The notes under the pieces are model-generated. The model had not been told where the DNA came from, did no database searches, and was given only the letters and a program-made list of their open reading frames with translations. Of a DNA stretch of 64,000 nucleotides, positions 48,666 to 57,357 are shown one piece after another. Within the stretch, counting starts at the first letter, position 1, and the number at the start of each line of letters is the position of its first letter. Both the position numbers and the translations under genes were made by a program. This stretch comes from an uncultured Bacteroidales bacterium (GTDB taxonomy: Bacteria; Bacteroidota; Bacteroidia; Bacteroidales; WCHB1-69): assembly GCA_946407715.1 (NCBI GenBank), contig CAMJPH010000003.1, forward strand, positions 9,980-73,979. Direction: 5' to 3'.

Positions 48666-49895
48666 ATGAACGAAAACATAAACAATGTCAAGCGCCGTTT
48701 CGGCATCATTGGGTTCGACCCCGCGTTGGATCACGTCATTGATGTGGCCATGCAGGTGGCGGTGACCGATTTGTCGGTGTTGGTGACTGGCGAGAGCGGT
48801 TCCGGCAAAGAGTCGGTTCCGAAGATCATCCATGCCTACTCGCCACGTAAGACCAAGACCTACATTGCGGTGAACTGCGGTGCAATTCCCGAAGGCACTA
48901 TTGATTCGGAGCTTTTCGGACACGAGAAAGGCGCTTTCACGGGGGCCGTCGATTCCCGCAAGGGTTATTTTGAGGAAGCCAACGGTGGCACTCTGTTTCT
49001 TGATGAGGTTGCCGATTTGCCGCTTTCCACGCAGGTGCGACTCTTGCGAGTGCTGGAGACGGGCGAGTACATTCGTGTGGGCTCCTCCAAGGTGATGAAA
49101 ACCGATGTGCGTGTGGTGGCCGCCACCAACGTCAACATTGCCGACCGCATCGCCAAGGGCAAGTTCCGCGAAGACCTCTACTATCGTCTCAACTCGGTGC
49201 CGATCCGTGTGCCCGCGCTGCGCGAGCGCCCCGGCGACATCTATCCGCTGTTCGTCAAGTTTGCCGCCGACTTCTCCGACAAGTATCACGTCCCGACTAT
49301 CTCTCTCTCAGAAGATGCTCAATCAATGTTGCGTGCTTACCGTTGGCCGGGCAATGTCCGCCAGCTCAAGAACGTAACAGAACAGGTGTCCCTCATTGAG
49401 AAAGAGCGGCTTATCACGCCCGAAATGTTGAAACCTTATCTGACGGGTCCTGTTGGCTCCAACTTGCCAGCGGTGGTTCCCTCTGACACTGAACGTCAGG
49501 ATAATATGCAGCGGGAAATTGTTTTCAAGTTCATCGCCGAGCTGCAGCGCGAGGTGCAGGAACTGAAGGCCGCCATGGCGCAGATGACGCATGATTCACA
49601 GTTGTTCGTCCCGAGAGTACACCATCAAAACGTCTTTTCTGAACCTACCCCTACCAAGCATAGTGATCCATTCCCCTTAGTGACTGCTCACGAACACCAT
49701 GGATCGGAACCGGAGCAGTATGTCGACTCTGAGGTTATAGAGGACACGGCTGACTACACCATGGAAGGTTTGGAGAAGCAAGCGATTATCGCTGCGCTCC
49801 ACCGCAACAAGGAAAACCGAAAGCTTGCCGCACAAGAACTCGGTATCTCGGAGCGGACGCTGTATCGGAAAATCAAGGAATACGGAATTAGTTAG
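48666..49895 (+). CDS. Sigma-54-dependent transcriptional activator without sensory domain
   Basis: AAA+ enhancer-binding protein that drives sigma-54 promoters. 409 residues. The AAA+ domain begins almost at the N-terminus: Walker A GESGSGKE at 42-49, the sigma-54-contacting GAFTGA near 86, Walker B GGTLFLDEVADL near 107, and sensor RVVAATNVNI. A linker with Gln/His-rich text follows, then a Fis-type helix-turn-helix (LAAQELGISERTLYRKIKEYGIS) at the end. There is no receiver, GAF or PAS domain, so control would come from level or partner binding. It precedes lptE by 130 bases, a pairing common in Bacteroidota. Confidence 0.93.
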   Translation: MNENINNVKRRFGIIGFDPALDHVIDVAMQVAVTDLSVLVTGESGSGKESVPKIIHAYSPRKTKTYIAVNCGAIPEGTIDSELFGHEKGAFTGAVDSRKGYFEEANGGTLFLDEVADLPLSTQVRLLRVLETGEYIRVGSSKVMKTDVRVVAATNVNIADRIAKGKFREDLYYRLNSVPIRVPALRERPGDIYPLFVKFAADFSDKYHVPTISLSEDAQSMLRAYRWPGNVRQLKNVTEQVSLIEKERLITPEMLKPYLTGPVGSNLPAVVPSDTERQDNMQREIVFKFIAELQREVQELKAAMAQMTHDSQLFVPRVHHQNVFSEPTPTKHSDPFPLVTAHEHHGSEPEQYVDSEVIEDTADYTMEGLEKQAIIAALHRNKENRKLAAQELGISERTLYRKIKEYGIS

Positions 49896-49911
49896 CAGTT
49901 AGTAGTTGAAA
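49891..49911. repeat. Heptad array starting at the sigma-54 activator stop codon
   Basis: Units gttagca, gttagta, gttgaaa, preceded by aattagt; the stop TAG is at 49893-49895. The words match those at 46183-46215. Confidence 0.65.
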
Positions 49912-49941
49912 CGTAAAACATCCGTTGAATATATTCCCAAA

Positions 49942-49995
49942 AGGGCTGAAAGCTCGACGTATGTTAGCATAGGGTGAGCGGAGCGAGCCCTATGA
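49942..49995. repeat. Structured intergenic element upstream of lptE
   Basis: GGGCTGAAAGCTC is followed by TTAGCATAGGG and a hairpin ATAGGG...CCCTAT (49969-49993) whose loop repeats GAGCG. I recall similar text (GGGCTGAAAGC, then TTAGCATAGGG) between genes in other Bacteroidota; only one copy occurs here. Confidence 0.45.
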
Positions 49996-50002
49996 TCGGA
50001 TG

Positions 50003-50033
50003 ACGATGAATGAACGATGAACGAATGATGAAT
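50003..50033. repeat. Heptad-like array at the lptE start, ATGAACG word
   Basis: Words atgaatg, aacgatg, aacgaatg, atgaata with near 7-base steps. It supplies several in-frame ATGs at 50010, 50025 and 50028. Confidence 0.45.
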
Positions 50034-50537
50034 AGACGTATCATATATAGTGTAATAGTAGCCGTTGCGGTGTTGTTGACAAGTTGCCGCATGTCTGTCT
50101 CGTTGACCGGTGGAACGGTGGATCCGCGGGCCAAGACCGTGGCCATCACCACGTTCCCGAACAATGCATCGCTGGTCAATCCGACGCTGAGCCAAAGTTT
50201 CACGACAGCGTTGAAGGACAAAATCCAGGCGCAGACCCCACTGACCATAGTCAGCACTAACGGGGATTATACCATTGAGGGCGAGATTGTTAACTATGCG
50301 GTGAATCCAGCGGCCATTCAAGGCAACGACACTCCGGCAATGAACCGTCTGACCATCACAGTTCGGGTGCGGTTTTACAACAAGTTCGATGAGGAGCAGA
50401 ATTTTGAGCAGACCTTTTCCCGTTACGCTGACTACAGCAGTACGCAGAACTTAAGCAGTGTGGAATCCGGTTTGGTAGCGGAAATTTCCGATGCACTTAC
50501 CGATGATATTTTCAACAAAGCGTTTGTGAACTGGTAG
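50025..50537 (+). CDS. lptE: LptE-family LPS-assembly lipoprotein
   Basis: Outer-membrane lipoprotein that plugs LptD in lipopolysaccharide export. About 170 residues. The signal peptide has a lipobox (VAVLLTSC), so the mature protein starts at Cys. The rest (AVTTFPNNASLVNPTLSQSFTTALKDKIQ-like text, GDYTIEGEIVNYAVNP, LTITVRVRFYNKFDEEQNFEQTFSRYADY) fits the short Bacteroidota LptE family. ATG 50025 or 50028 is preferred; ATG 50010 would be encoded by repeat DNA. The sigma-54 activator upstream is its usual neighbour. Confidence 0.82.
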   Translation: MMNRRIIYSVIVAVAVLLTSCRMSVSLTGGTVDPRAKTVAITTFPNNASLVNPTLSQSFTTALKDKIQAQTPLTIVSTNGDYTIEGEIVNYAVNPAAIQGNDTPAMNRLTITVRVRFYNKFDEEQNFEQTFSRYADYSSTQNLSSVESGLVAEISDALTDDIFNKAFVNW

Positions 50538-50630
50538 GGGAGACTTCCGTTTCCTGTGCGCCGCCGCGCCCGTATATGAAATAGATGCGTAAGCCCTGTA
50601 ATACATTGCCCAACCATTCAAATAATTTTG

Positions 50631-50638
50631 TATTTTTG
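50631..50638 (+). promoter_or_regulatory. -7 promoter element for the MFS gene
   Basis: TATTTTTG, 35 bases before ATG 50673. Confidence 0.65.
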
Positions 50639-50672
50639 CCCTTTTATGAAATTAAGGTAAAAATATAAGATT

Positions 50673-51854
50673 ATGAAGAAGCAATTATCCCTAATCTCCG
50701 TATTTTTCGTGTTTTTGGCCATGGGCTTCGGCGACGCTGCCGGACAGCTGGTCTCTGTGGTTGAGAAGGCGTTCAACGTCTCTCCGTTCACCGCTTCGTT
50801 GGTTTCCCTCTCGGGCATGATCATGTTCGGCGTGCTGTCGGTGCCCACGGGTGTGTGGCAGTCCAAAATCGGCAAGAAGAAGATGCTCACCATTGGACTG
50901 ATTCTTTTCCTCGCTGGTGCGCTACTGCCGATCATCGCTTTCAACTTCCCGATTATCCTGTTGGCGGTGTTACTGATGGGCGCGGGTGCCACGATTCTGC
51001 AAGTGTCTGGCAATCCGCTGATTCGCGATGTGTCAGACGAGGGCAAGTACTCCAGTATGCTCTCCTTCGCGCAGTCGCTGAAGGCCATCGGCACGCTGTC
51101 CACATCGTTGATTTTAGTGCTCATCGGCACGTCGCTGATGAAGTACGGTTGGTTCTCGTTCACTCCTGAGGGCGGCGAGACCATCGACATGGGTTTCCGC
51201 ATCCTCTTCCCGATTTTCGCGGTGGTGCTGCTCATCACGCTGGTCATGGTTGTCGTGTTTGTGCCCAGCAACGTCAGCAAGTCGGACGAGAAGCCGACCA
51301 CGTTGGGCAACTGCATCAGAGCATTGGGCAACCCCTTCATCCTGATGATGTTCCTGGCCATCTTCTTCTATTGCGGTGCGGAGGCCTCCATGTTCAACCG
51401 CATCCCGTCGATTTTGAGCGAGAACACGAGCGTGACCCCAGCCATGGGCAATATTGTGTTGATTATTTCCCTGTTTGTGGGGCGTTTCCTCGGCGGTGTC
51501 ATCTTGCAGAAGATGAGCGCGAAGAAATTCCTCGGCATCACCGTGGCGGTCTCCATTATTGGCAACCTGCTGCTGTTCCTGCCCTACAATGCATTCACCA
51601 CCTGGTTGAGCTTCATCCTCATCGGCATCGGTTTCGCCAACATCTTCCCGCTCATTTTCTCCATCTGCGTCGATCACAAGCCGGAGATGTCGAACGAGAT
51701 TTCGGGACTTATGACCACGGCCATCGTGGGTGCGGCCATCGTGCCGTTGTTCACGGGAGCCATGGCGGGTGTCGGCATCCGCTACGCCTTCATCGTGCCG
51801 CTCTGCTGCTTGGCGTATCTGTGTTTTGTGACGGCGAGAGTTTCGAAGAATTAA
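50673..51854 (+). CDS. MFS sugar permease (FucP-like)
   Basis: Inner-membrane carrier with 12 predicted helices in 393 residues. The first helix text FFVFLAMGFGDAAGQLVSVVEKAF and the following GVWQSKIGKKKML (the MFS loop 2-3 basic signature) resemble the fucose/glucose permeases (FucP, GlcP). The second half begins ALGNPFILMMFLAIFFYCGAEASMF, also a FucP-like phrase with the Glu of the sugar site. It lies 91 bases upstream of a GH92 mannosidase, so mannose or a related monosaccharide is a reasonable guess for substrate. A 28-bp palindrome separates the two. Confidence 0.85.
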   Translation: MKKQLSLISVFFVFLAMGFGDAAGQLVSVVEKAFNVSPFTASLVSLSGMIMFGVLSVPTGVWQSKIGKKKMLTIGLILFLAGALLPIIAFNFPIILLAVLLMGAGATILQVSGNPLIRDVSDEGKYSSMLSFAQSLKAIGTLSTSLILVLIGTSLMKYGWFSFTPEGGETIDMGFRILFPIFAVVLLITLVMVVVFVPSNVSKSDEKPTTLGNCIRALGNPFILMMFLAIFFYCGAEASMFNRIPSILSENTSVTPAMGNIVLIISLFVGRFLGGVILQKMSAKKFLGITVAVSIIGNLLLFLPYNAFTTWLSFILIGIGFANIFPLIFSICVDHKPEMSNEISGLMTTAIVGAAIVPLFTGAMAGVGIRYAFIVPLCCLAYLCFVTARVSKN

Positions 51855-51878
51855 GAACGATGAATAAGAAAGTTGATG

Positions 51879-51906
51879 GTAGAAACGTGGGATTTTGCGT
51901 TTCTAC
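51879..51906. repeat. 28-bp palindromic element, copy 2 (core decayed)
   Basis: Outer arms GTAGAAACG and CGTTTCTAC are intact; the ten-base core TGGGATTTTG is not symmetric. It lies between the MFS stop and the GH92 start. Confidence 0.7.
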
Positions 51907-51944
51907 ATTAAAAGAACGAATAAATAATTAAAACTAACGATAAA

Positions 51945-54900
51945 ATGAAAAAGACATCTTTAATTCTGTTTGCGCTGCTCGCCGCCGTGGTCGTCGGTTT
52001 TGCGCAGTCGCAGTATGTTAACCCCTTTGTAGGCACGGACGAGCACGGGCACACCTATCCTGGCGCCATCGTGCCGTTCGGCGCTGTGCAGCTCAGCCCT
52101 GACACCCGCCTCGACGGCTGGGACGGCTGCTCTGGCTACCACTACAGCGACAGCCGCATTTACGGCTTCTCGCACACCCATCTTAGCGGCACCGGCTGTT
52201 CCGACTACGGCGACATCCTCGTCACACCGTTCGTCGGTGAACCCTCCGTCATCAACGAGAAATACGCGTTGGAGTTCAGCCATGCGCAGGAAAAAGCGGA
52301 ACCGGGCTATTACTCGGTGAAGTTCAACAACGGCATCCAAGCGGAGATGACAGCCTCCAATTATGTGGGTGTCCATCGTTATACTTTCCCGAAAGGCGGA
52401 AAACACGGCATCGTCGTCGATTTGCAACATCGCGATAAGACTCTGGATTGCTATATGACCTTAAAGGCAAATGACCTTGTCGGTTTTCGCCGTTCCGAGG
52501 CTTGGAACCCTGACCAGTATTGTTCATTCTCGCTGAAGACTTCAGTCACCCCAACGGAAGTTGTTTACTACAGGAATGACAAACCCGTGAATGTCAAGGA
52601 AGTGAAGGGTACCAACTGCAAGGCTGTGCTCTATTTTCCTGAAAGCGCCAAGGAAGTGGTGGTGAAAGTGGCCGTCTCCGCAGTGGACGTCGAGGGTGCT
52701 GTCAACAACCAAACCGAAATCCGCGATTTCGATTTTGACAAAGTCCGGAAGAACGCCACTGAATTGTGGAACAAGGAACTGGGTAAGATTAACGTGACTT
52801 CCAAAAACGAAGAAAATCTTAAAACGTTCTATACGGCTTTGTATCACTGCTTTACATCGCCTTATCTCTACTCGGATTTGGATGGGCGCTATCGTGGCGA
52901 GGACAATAAAACCCATAAAACTGACAAAGGACACAAAATGTACACCGTGTTTTCCCTTTGGGACACTTACCGTGCATTGCATCCGTTGTTGAACATCATA
53001 GACCAGAAGCGAACCGGCGACTTCATCTACACATTCTTGAACCAATACCGTCAGTCAGGTTACTTGCCCATGTGGGAGCTTTCCGCGCATGAGACCTGGT
53101 GTATGATCGGATACCACGCCGTGCCGGTCATTTGGGATGCCTACGTGAAAGGGATACACAACTATGATGGCCGGGAGATGCTAAAAGCGATGATAGCCAC
53201 TGCCAATCTCAATAAACTCGGCCGTCCCGAATACGCCAAATACGGTTTTGTGCCTGGAGATATGGAAAACGAGTCTGTGTCCAAGACTCTTGAATACGCT
53301 TACGATGACTGGTGTATAGCCATGTTCGCCAAGGCAGTCGGGGATTCGAAAGTATATGCCGAATACATCCGCCGCGCTCAGTCGTACAAAAATCTCCTCG
53401 ATCCTGTTGGTTTTATGCGCGGCAGGGTGAACGGTGGGTTTGTCAGCCCGTTCAAACCGACTGAGGTCAACAATTTCTACACAGAAGCCAACTGTTGGCA
53501 ATACACCACATACGTGCCGCACGACTTCAACACGTACATTGACCTGATGGGCGGTTCCAAATCGATGGAAATGTTCCTCAACAGATTGTTTACCTCCTCT
53601 TCCAAGATGTCCGGACGTGTGCAGGCCGACATCACGGGTGTCATCGGACAATATGCGCACGGCAATGAACCAAGTCACCATGCTGCCTACCTTTACAACT
53701 TCGTGGGTCGTCCTGACAAGACACAGGAGTTGGTTAAGAAAATCTTGACGGAACTCTACAATCCCAAACCTGCTGGTCTTTGCGGGAACGAGGATTGCGG
53801 ACAGATGTCGGCATGGTATGTTTTCAGCTCGTTGGGCTTTTATCCTGTTTGTCCTGGCAGCAACCAGTATGTCATTGGCTATCCGTTGTTTGAAAAAGTT
53901 GAGATACACCTTGAAAACGGCAAAACTTTAGTCATTACCAGAGATGCTGACAAACCGTATATCCAGTCGGCAACCCTTAACGGCAAACCGCTGACACGTT
54001 CATACCTCACATACGATGATATCGCAAACGGTGGCACTCTTGCTTTCACAATGGGGGAAAATTCTAATTCCACATGGGGTAAGGGTAGGGGAAATCTCCC
54101 TGTAACCCAAATACATCCTTCTGAAAGCATTGTTCCGGTTCCAGTTTTCTCCACCGACCAGATTGCTTTAGAAACCAAAACACGTGTGTCGTTGAGTGTT
54201 CCCATGGTGAATAACGAAGACCGTGAAAAATCGGACGAAATTAAACAGAAAGCGGATTCCAAGGGATCGGTTGAAGAGAAGAAAAAGTCTTTAGAAATGT
54301 CAAAAAGAACCAAAGATTTGCAAAATGAATTGGACAATCAACGGAAAGAAGCTTCGGATGTTGGGAAGGGAATGGACGTTCAACGGAATGAACCTGGGAA
54401 AATACAGAAACTGTCTGTGGCGCCTGTAAAGACGATTTCTGCCGACGACTATGTGATTTATTACACCACTGATGGCCGGGAGCCGTCTCCCCAAACGGCA
54501 ACTCTCTATAAAGAACCGATTATGGTGAACAAAGATATGACTGTTAAGGCGATAGCAGTAGATGAGAAGGGAAAAGCCAGCCAAATGGTGGAGGCACATT
54601 ATGTTCGATTTAACCATGAGTTTGATGTCGTTTATCTGACAAAACCCGATCCGCAGTATTATTCTGGCGGTCAAATCGGTTTGATTGACAACCTGCGCGG
54701 AAACGAGAATTTCCGCGTCGGCGGTTGGCAGGGCTTCACCACAGATTGCGAACTTTTCATCGATTTGGGTGAACACAGGGCCGTGACACGGGTTGGCGTC
54801 GGGTGTCTTGAAGACCAGCGCGCCTGGATATTCTTCCCTAAAGGAATAGAGGTGTATGTGTCGGAAGATGATAAGAACTACGTGCTCTTCGGGGAGACGA

Positions 54901-55073
54901 AGGTAAAACAATCGCGTACGGACGATCCTCATACCAAAGATTTAGAGGTGACAGGCGATTCTAACCCCCGTTACATAAAAATCAAGGTTCTGAACTATGG
55001 TCAACTCCCCAATTGGCACCTTAGCGCGGGTGAGCAGGCTTGGTTGTTCATCGACGAGGTTTGGGTAAAATAG
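51945..55073 (+). CDS. GH92 alpha-1,2-mannosidase with chitobiase-like and discoidin-like C-terminus
   Basis: Exo-acting, calcium-dependent mannosidase trimming N-glycans or yeast mannan; predicted periplasmic or surface-exposed (signal peptide MKKTSLILFALLAAVVVGFAQ). 1042 residues, longer than a plain GH92 (about 750). The GH92 body (22-735) has FVGTDEHGHTYPGAIVPFGAVQLSPDT near 28 and GNEDCGQMSAWYVFSSLGFYP near 622 with the catalytic acid region. A Lys/Glu/Asp-rich linker (about 748-825, DEIKQKADSKGSVEEKKKSL) is unusual. Then come a CHB_HEX_C-like module (YYTTDGREPSPQTATLYKEPI, near 840) and an F5/8-like end (RYIKIKVLN). The MFS carrier upstream suggests a two-gene mannose unit. Confidence 0.92.
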   Translation: MKKTSLILFALLAAVVVGFAQSQYVNPFVGTDEHGHTYPGAIVPFGAVQLSPDTRLDGWDGCSGYHYSDSRIYGFSHTHLSGTGCSDYGDILVTPFVGEPSVINEKYALEFSHAQEKAEPGYYSVKFNNGIQAEMTASNYVGVHRYTFPKGGKHGIVVDLQHRDKTLDCYMTLKANDLVGFRRSEAWNPDQYCSFSLKTSVTPTEVVYYRNDKPVNVKEVKGTNCKAVLYFPESAKEVVVKVAVSAVDVEGAVNNQTEIRDFDFDKVRKNATELWNKELGKINVTSKNEENLKTFYTALYHCFTSPYLYSDLDGRYRGEDNKTHKTDKGHKMYTVFSLWDTYRALHPLLNIIDQKRTGDFIYTFLNQYRQSGYLPMWELSAHETWCMIGYHAVPVIWDAYVKGIHNYDGREMLKAMIATANLNKLGRPEYAKYGFVPGDMENESVSKTLEYAYDDWCIAMFAKAVGDSKVYAEYIRRAQSYKNLLDPVGFMRGRVNGGFVSPFKPTEVNNFYTEANCWQYTTYVPHDFNTYIDLMGGSKSMEMFLNRLFTSSSKMSGRVQADITGVIGQYAHGNEPSHHAAYLYNFVGRPDKTQELVKKILTELYNPKPAGLCGNEDCGQMSAWYVFSSLGFYPVCPGSNQYVIGYPLFEKVEIHLENGKTLVITRDADKPYIQSATLNGKPLTRSYLTYDDIANGGTLAFTMGENSNSTWGKGRGNLPVTQIHPSESIVPVPVFSTDQIALETKTRVSLSVPMVNNEDREKSDEIKQKADSKGSVEEKKKSLEMSKRTKDLQNELDNQRKEASDVGKGMDVQRNEPGKIQKLSVAPVKTISADDYVIYYTTDGREPSPQTATLYKEPIMVNKDMTVKAIAVDEKGKASQMVEAHYVRFNHEFDVVYLTKPDPQYYSGGQIGLIDNLRGNENFRVGGWQGFTTDCELFIDLGEHRAVTRVGVGCLEDQRAWIFFPKGIEVYVSEDDKNYVLFGETKVKQSRTDDPHTKDLEVTGDSNPRYIKIKVLNYGQLPNWHLSAGEQAWLFIDEVWVK

Positions 55074-55082
55074 TTCGGCTCA

Positions 55083-55152
55083 TAATCCTGTAATGCGCAA
55101 TGCATAATTCGTGACGGATTGTGCATTGCGCATTATATATTATATAAGTCAA
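55083..55152. repeat. Heptad-like inverted repeat after the GH92 gene
   Basis: AATGCGCAATGCA (55092-55104) and TGCATTGCGCATT (55122-55134) are inverted copies; both sides show 7-base words (atgcgca, atgcata; tgtgcat, tgcgcat, tatatat). It can form a hairpin and may end the GH92 transcript. Confidence 0.6.
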
Positions 55153-55169
55153 AATGTTATGAAGAAGTT

Positions 55170-55208
55170 TTTGTTTGTTTGTTTGTTTGTTTGTTTGTTT
55201 GTTTGTTG
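55170..55208. repeat. GTTT tetranucleotide microsatellite
   Basis: About nine uninterrupted TTTG/GTTT units inside the signal-peptide region of the small ORF. Slipped-strand change of one unit changes the frame. Confidence 0.85.
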
Positions 55209-55320
55209 GCACTTATGTTGGCGGGAGTTGTTTCTGCCCAAAGCACGACTGATGGTAATCCCTGTGCCGATGCTACCAGTGTCAAAGAATCAAAAACGTT
55301 TTTCATGTCCGAAAAAAGTG

Positions 55321-55328
55321 TACTTTTG
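55321..55328 (+). promoter_or_regulatory. -7 promoter element for thrS
   Basis: TACTTTTG, 36 bases before ATG 55364; it lies inside the tail of the small ORF. Confidence 0.65.
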
Positions 55329-55363
55329 CAGGTTTTTTGAATAATAGATAAAACGATTCCGTT

Positions 55364-57298
55364 ATGATTAATATCACACTGCCTGACGGCTCTATCAAAC
55401 AAATGGAAAAGGGCTGCACCCCTTACGAGGTGGCGCAGGCCATAAGCGAAGGTTTGGCCCGCAACGTGTTGGTGGCCAAGGTGAACGACCAAATGGTGGA
55501 ACTCGACAAACCCATCAATGAGGATGCCACCCTTACGCTCTACACCTGGAACGACCGCGAAGGTAAGGACACCTTCTGGCATAGCTCCGCGCACTTGATG
55601 GCGGCGGCTATCGAGTCGCTCTATCCGGGCGTGAAGTTCGGTATCGGTCCGCACATCGAGACCGGTTTCTATTATGACATCGATTTCATGGACTATACCA
55701 TCTCCTCCGATGACTTCCCGAAGATTGAGGAGAAGATGAAGGAGTTAGCTTCCCAGAAGATTCAGTTCGTGCGCCGCGAAGTCCCCAAAGCAGAGGCTCT
55801 TGAGTATTTCCAGAAGAAAGGCGACGAGTACAAACTGGAACTCATCGACGGTCTGGAGGACGGACAGATTTCGTTCTATGAGAGCGGCCCGTTCACTGAC
55901 CTCTGCCGTGGTCCTCACTTGCACGACACCTCCGCCATCAAGGCCATTAAGTTGCTCAAGACAGCCGGTGCTTACTGGCGCGGTGACGAGAAACGCAAAC
56001 AGCTGACCCGTATCTATGCGGTCACCTTCCCGAAGAAGAAGGAACTTGACGAATACTTGGCCCTCCTCGAAGAGGCCGCCAAACGCGACCACCGCAAATT
56101 AGGTCGTGAGTTGGAACTGTTCACCTTCTCCCCGTTAGTGGGGCAAGGTCTGCCGTTGTGGCTGCCGAAGGGCGCCGCTCTGCGCGACCGCCTGGAGCAA
56201 TTTCTCCGCAAGGTGCAGAAAAAGTATGGCTATTTGCAGGTCATCACTCCGCATATCGGTAACGTGAACCTCTACAAAACCTCTGGTCACTATGCCAAAT
56301 ATGGTGCGGACTCCTTCCGTCCGATCACCACGCCGCAAGAGGGAGAAGAGTTCTTCCTCAAGCCGATGAACTGCCCGCACCACTGCCAGATTTACGCCGC
56401 CCGTCCGCGCTCGTACAAGGAGCTGCCTCTCCGTCTCGCGGAGTTTGGCACCGTCTATCGTTACGAGCAGAGCGGTGAGCTGCACGGCTTGACCAGGGTT
56501 AGAGGCTTTACGCAGGACGATGCCCACCTCTACTGCACTTCCGACCAAATCAAGGAGGAGTTCTGCAAGGTCATCGACATCATCCTCTACATTTTCAAGA
56601 CCTTGAAGTTTGACAACTACAAGGCGCAGGTTTCGTTACGTGACCCGAACAATAAGGAGAAGTACATCGGCAGTGACGAGAATTGGGAGAAGGCACAGCG
56701 CGCCATCATCGAAGCAGCTGCCGAGAAGGGTCTGAACACCATCGAGGTGGAGGGCGAGGCCGCGTTCTACGGTCCGAAGCTCGACTTCATGGTGAAGGAC
56801 GCTATCGGACGTGAGTGGCAGTTGGGTACTGTTCAGGTGGACTACAACCTGCCCGAGCGTTTCGGTCTGGAATACACCGATGCCGACGGTCAGAAGAAAC
56901 GTCCGGTGATGATCCACCGTGCCCCGTTCGGCTCCATGGAGCGTTTCGTGGCTGTGCTGTTGGAGCACACCGGCGGCAACTTCCCGTTGTGGCTCACCTC
57001 CGACCAGGTCGTCATCCTGCCCATCAGCGAGAAGTACATGGACTACGCCCGCAAGGTGCAGGCCGCTTTGGACGAGCAGGACATCCGCTGCTACATCGAC
57101 GAGCGCAGCGAGAAGACCGGCCGCAAGATCCGCGATGCCGAAACCGCCAAGGTGCCCTACATGGTCATCGTGGGCGAGAATGAGGAGAAGGACGGCACTG
57201 TCAGTGTGCGTCGCCACGGAAATATCAACGATGGCACCATGCCGCTCGGCGATTTCGTGAAACTGATCAACGAGGCTATCAAGGCGGAACTTGAATAA
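55364..57298 (+). CDS. thrS: Threonyl-tRNA synthetase
   Basis: Charges tRNA-Thr. 644 residues with the full domain set: N-terminal TGS ([27 protein letters not shown]), editing domain ([18 protein letters not shown] and the SRGPH-like [12 protein letters not shown] near 182), class II catalytic core (motif 2 [27 protein letters not shown] near 365; zinc ligand Cys in [10 protein letters not shown]; motif 3 [11 protein letters not shown] near 520) and the anticodon-binding domain at the end. The infC-rpmI-rplT genes that usually follow thrS are absent; fba follows 59 bases on. Confidence 0.97.
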   Translation: MINITLPDGSIKQMEKGCTPYEVAQAISEGLARNVLVAKVNDQMVELDKPINEDATLTLYTWNDREGKDTFWHSSAHLMAAAIESLYPGVKFGIGPHIETGFYYDIDFMDYTISSDDFPKIEEKMKELASQKIQFVRREVPKAEALEYFQKKGDEYKLELIDGLEDGQISFYESGPFTDLCRGPHLHDTSAIKAIKLLKTAGAYWRGDEKRKQLTRIYAVTFPKKKELDEYLALLEEAAKRDHRKLGRELELFTFSPLVGQGLPLWLPKGAALRDRLEQFLRKVQKKYGYLQVITPHIGNVNLYKTSGHYAKYGADSFRPITTPQEGEEFFLKPMNCPHHCQIYAARPRSYKELPLRLAEFGTVYRYEQSGELHGLTRVRGFTQDDAHLYCTSDQIKEEFCKVIDIILYIFKTLKFDNYKAQVSLRDPNNKEKYIGSDENWEKAQRAIIEAAAEKGLNTIEVEGEAAFYGPKLDFMVKDAIGREWQLGTVQVDYNLPERFGLEYTDADGQKKRPVMIHRAPFGSMERFVAVLLEHTGGNFPLWLTSDQVVILPISEKYMDYARKVQAALDEQDIRCYIDERSEKTGRKIRDAETAKVPYMVIVGENEEKDGTVSVRRHGNINDGTMPLGDFVKLINEAIKAELE

Positions 57299-57357
57299 AA
57301 TAGTTGTTGCAAATTTGAATTTTGTTATATATAGAAATTAGATAATAACCCACAATT

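Larger units (their letters stand above)
55159..55340 (+). pseudogene. Small secreted ORF interrupted in frame by a TTTG microsatellite
   Basis: ATG 55159 starts MKKFLFVCLFVCLF. The GTTT tract then shifts reading to a nonsense tail (WHLCWRELFLPK). Another frame continues the tract as a natural signal-peptide end and short mature part (LALMLAGVVSAQ, then STTDGNPCADATSVKESKTF) up to the stop at 55338-55340. The start is 47 bases ahead of the TTG codon that opens LALMLAG, so one extra four-base unit (or two fewer) joins them. In the current state the product is off. The mature part is only about 33 residues, so this may be a remnant of a longer gene rather than a switch. Confidence 0.5.
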
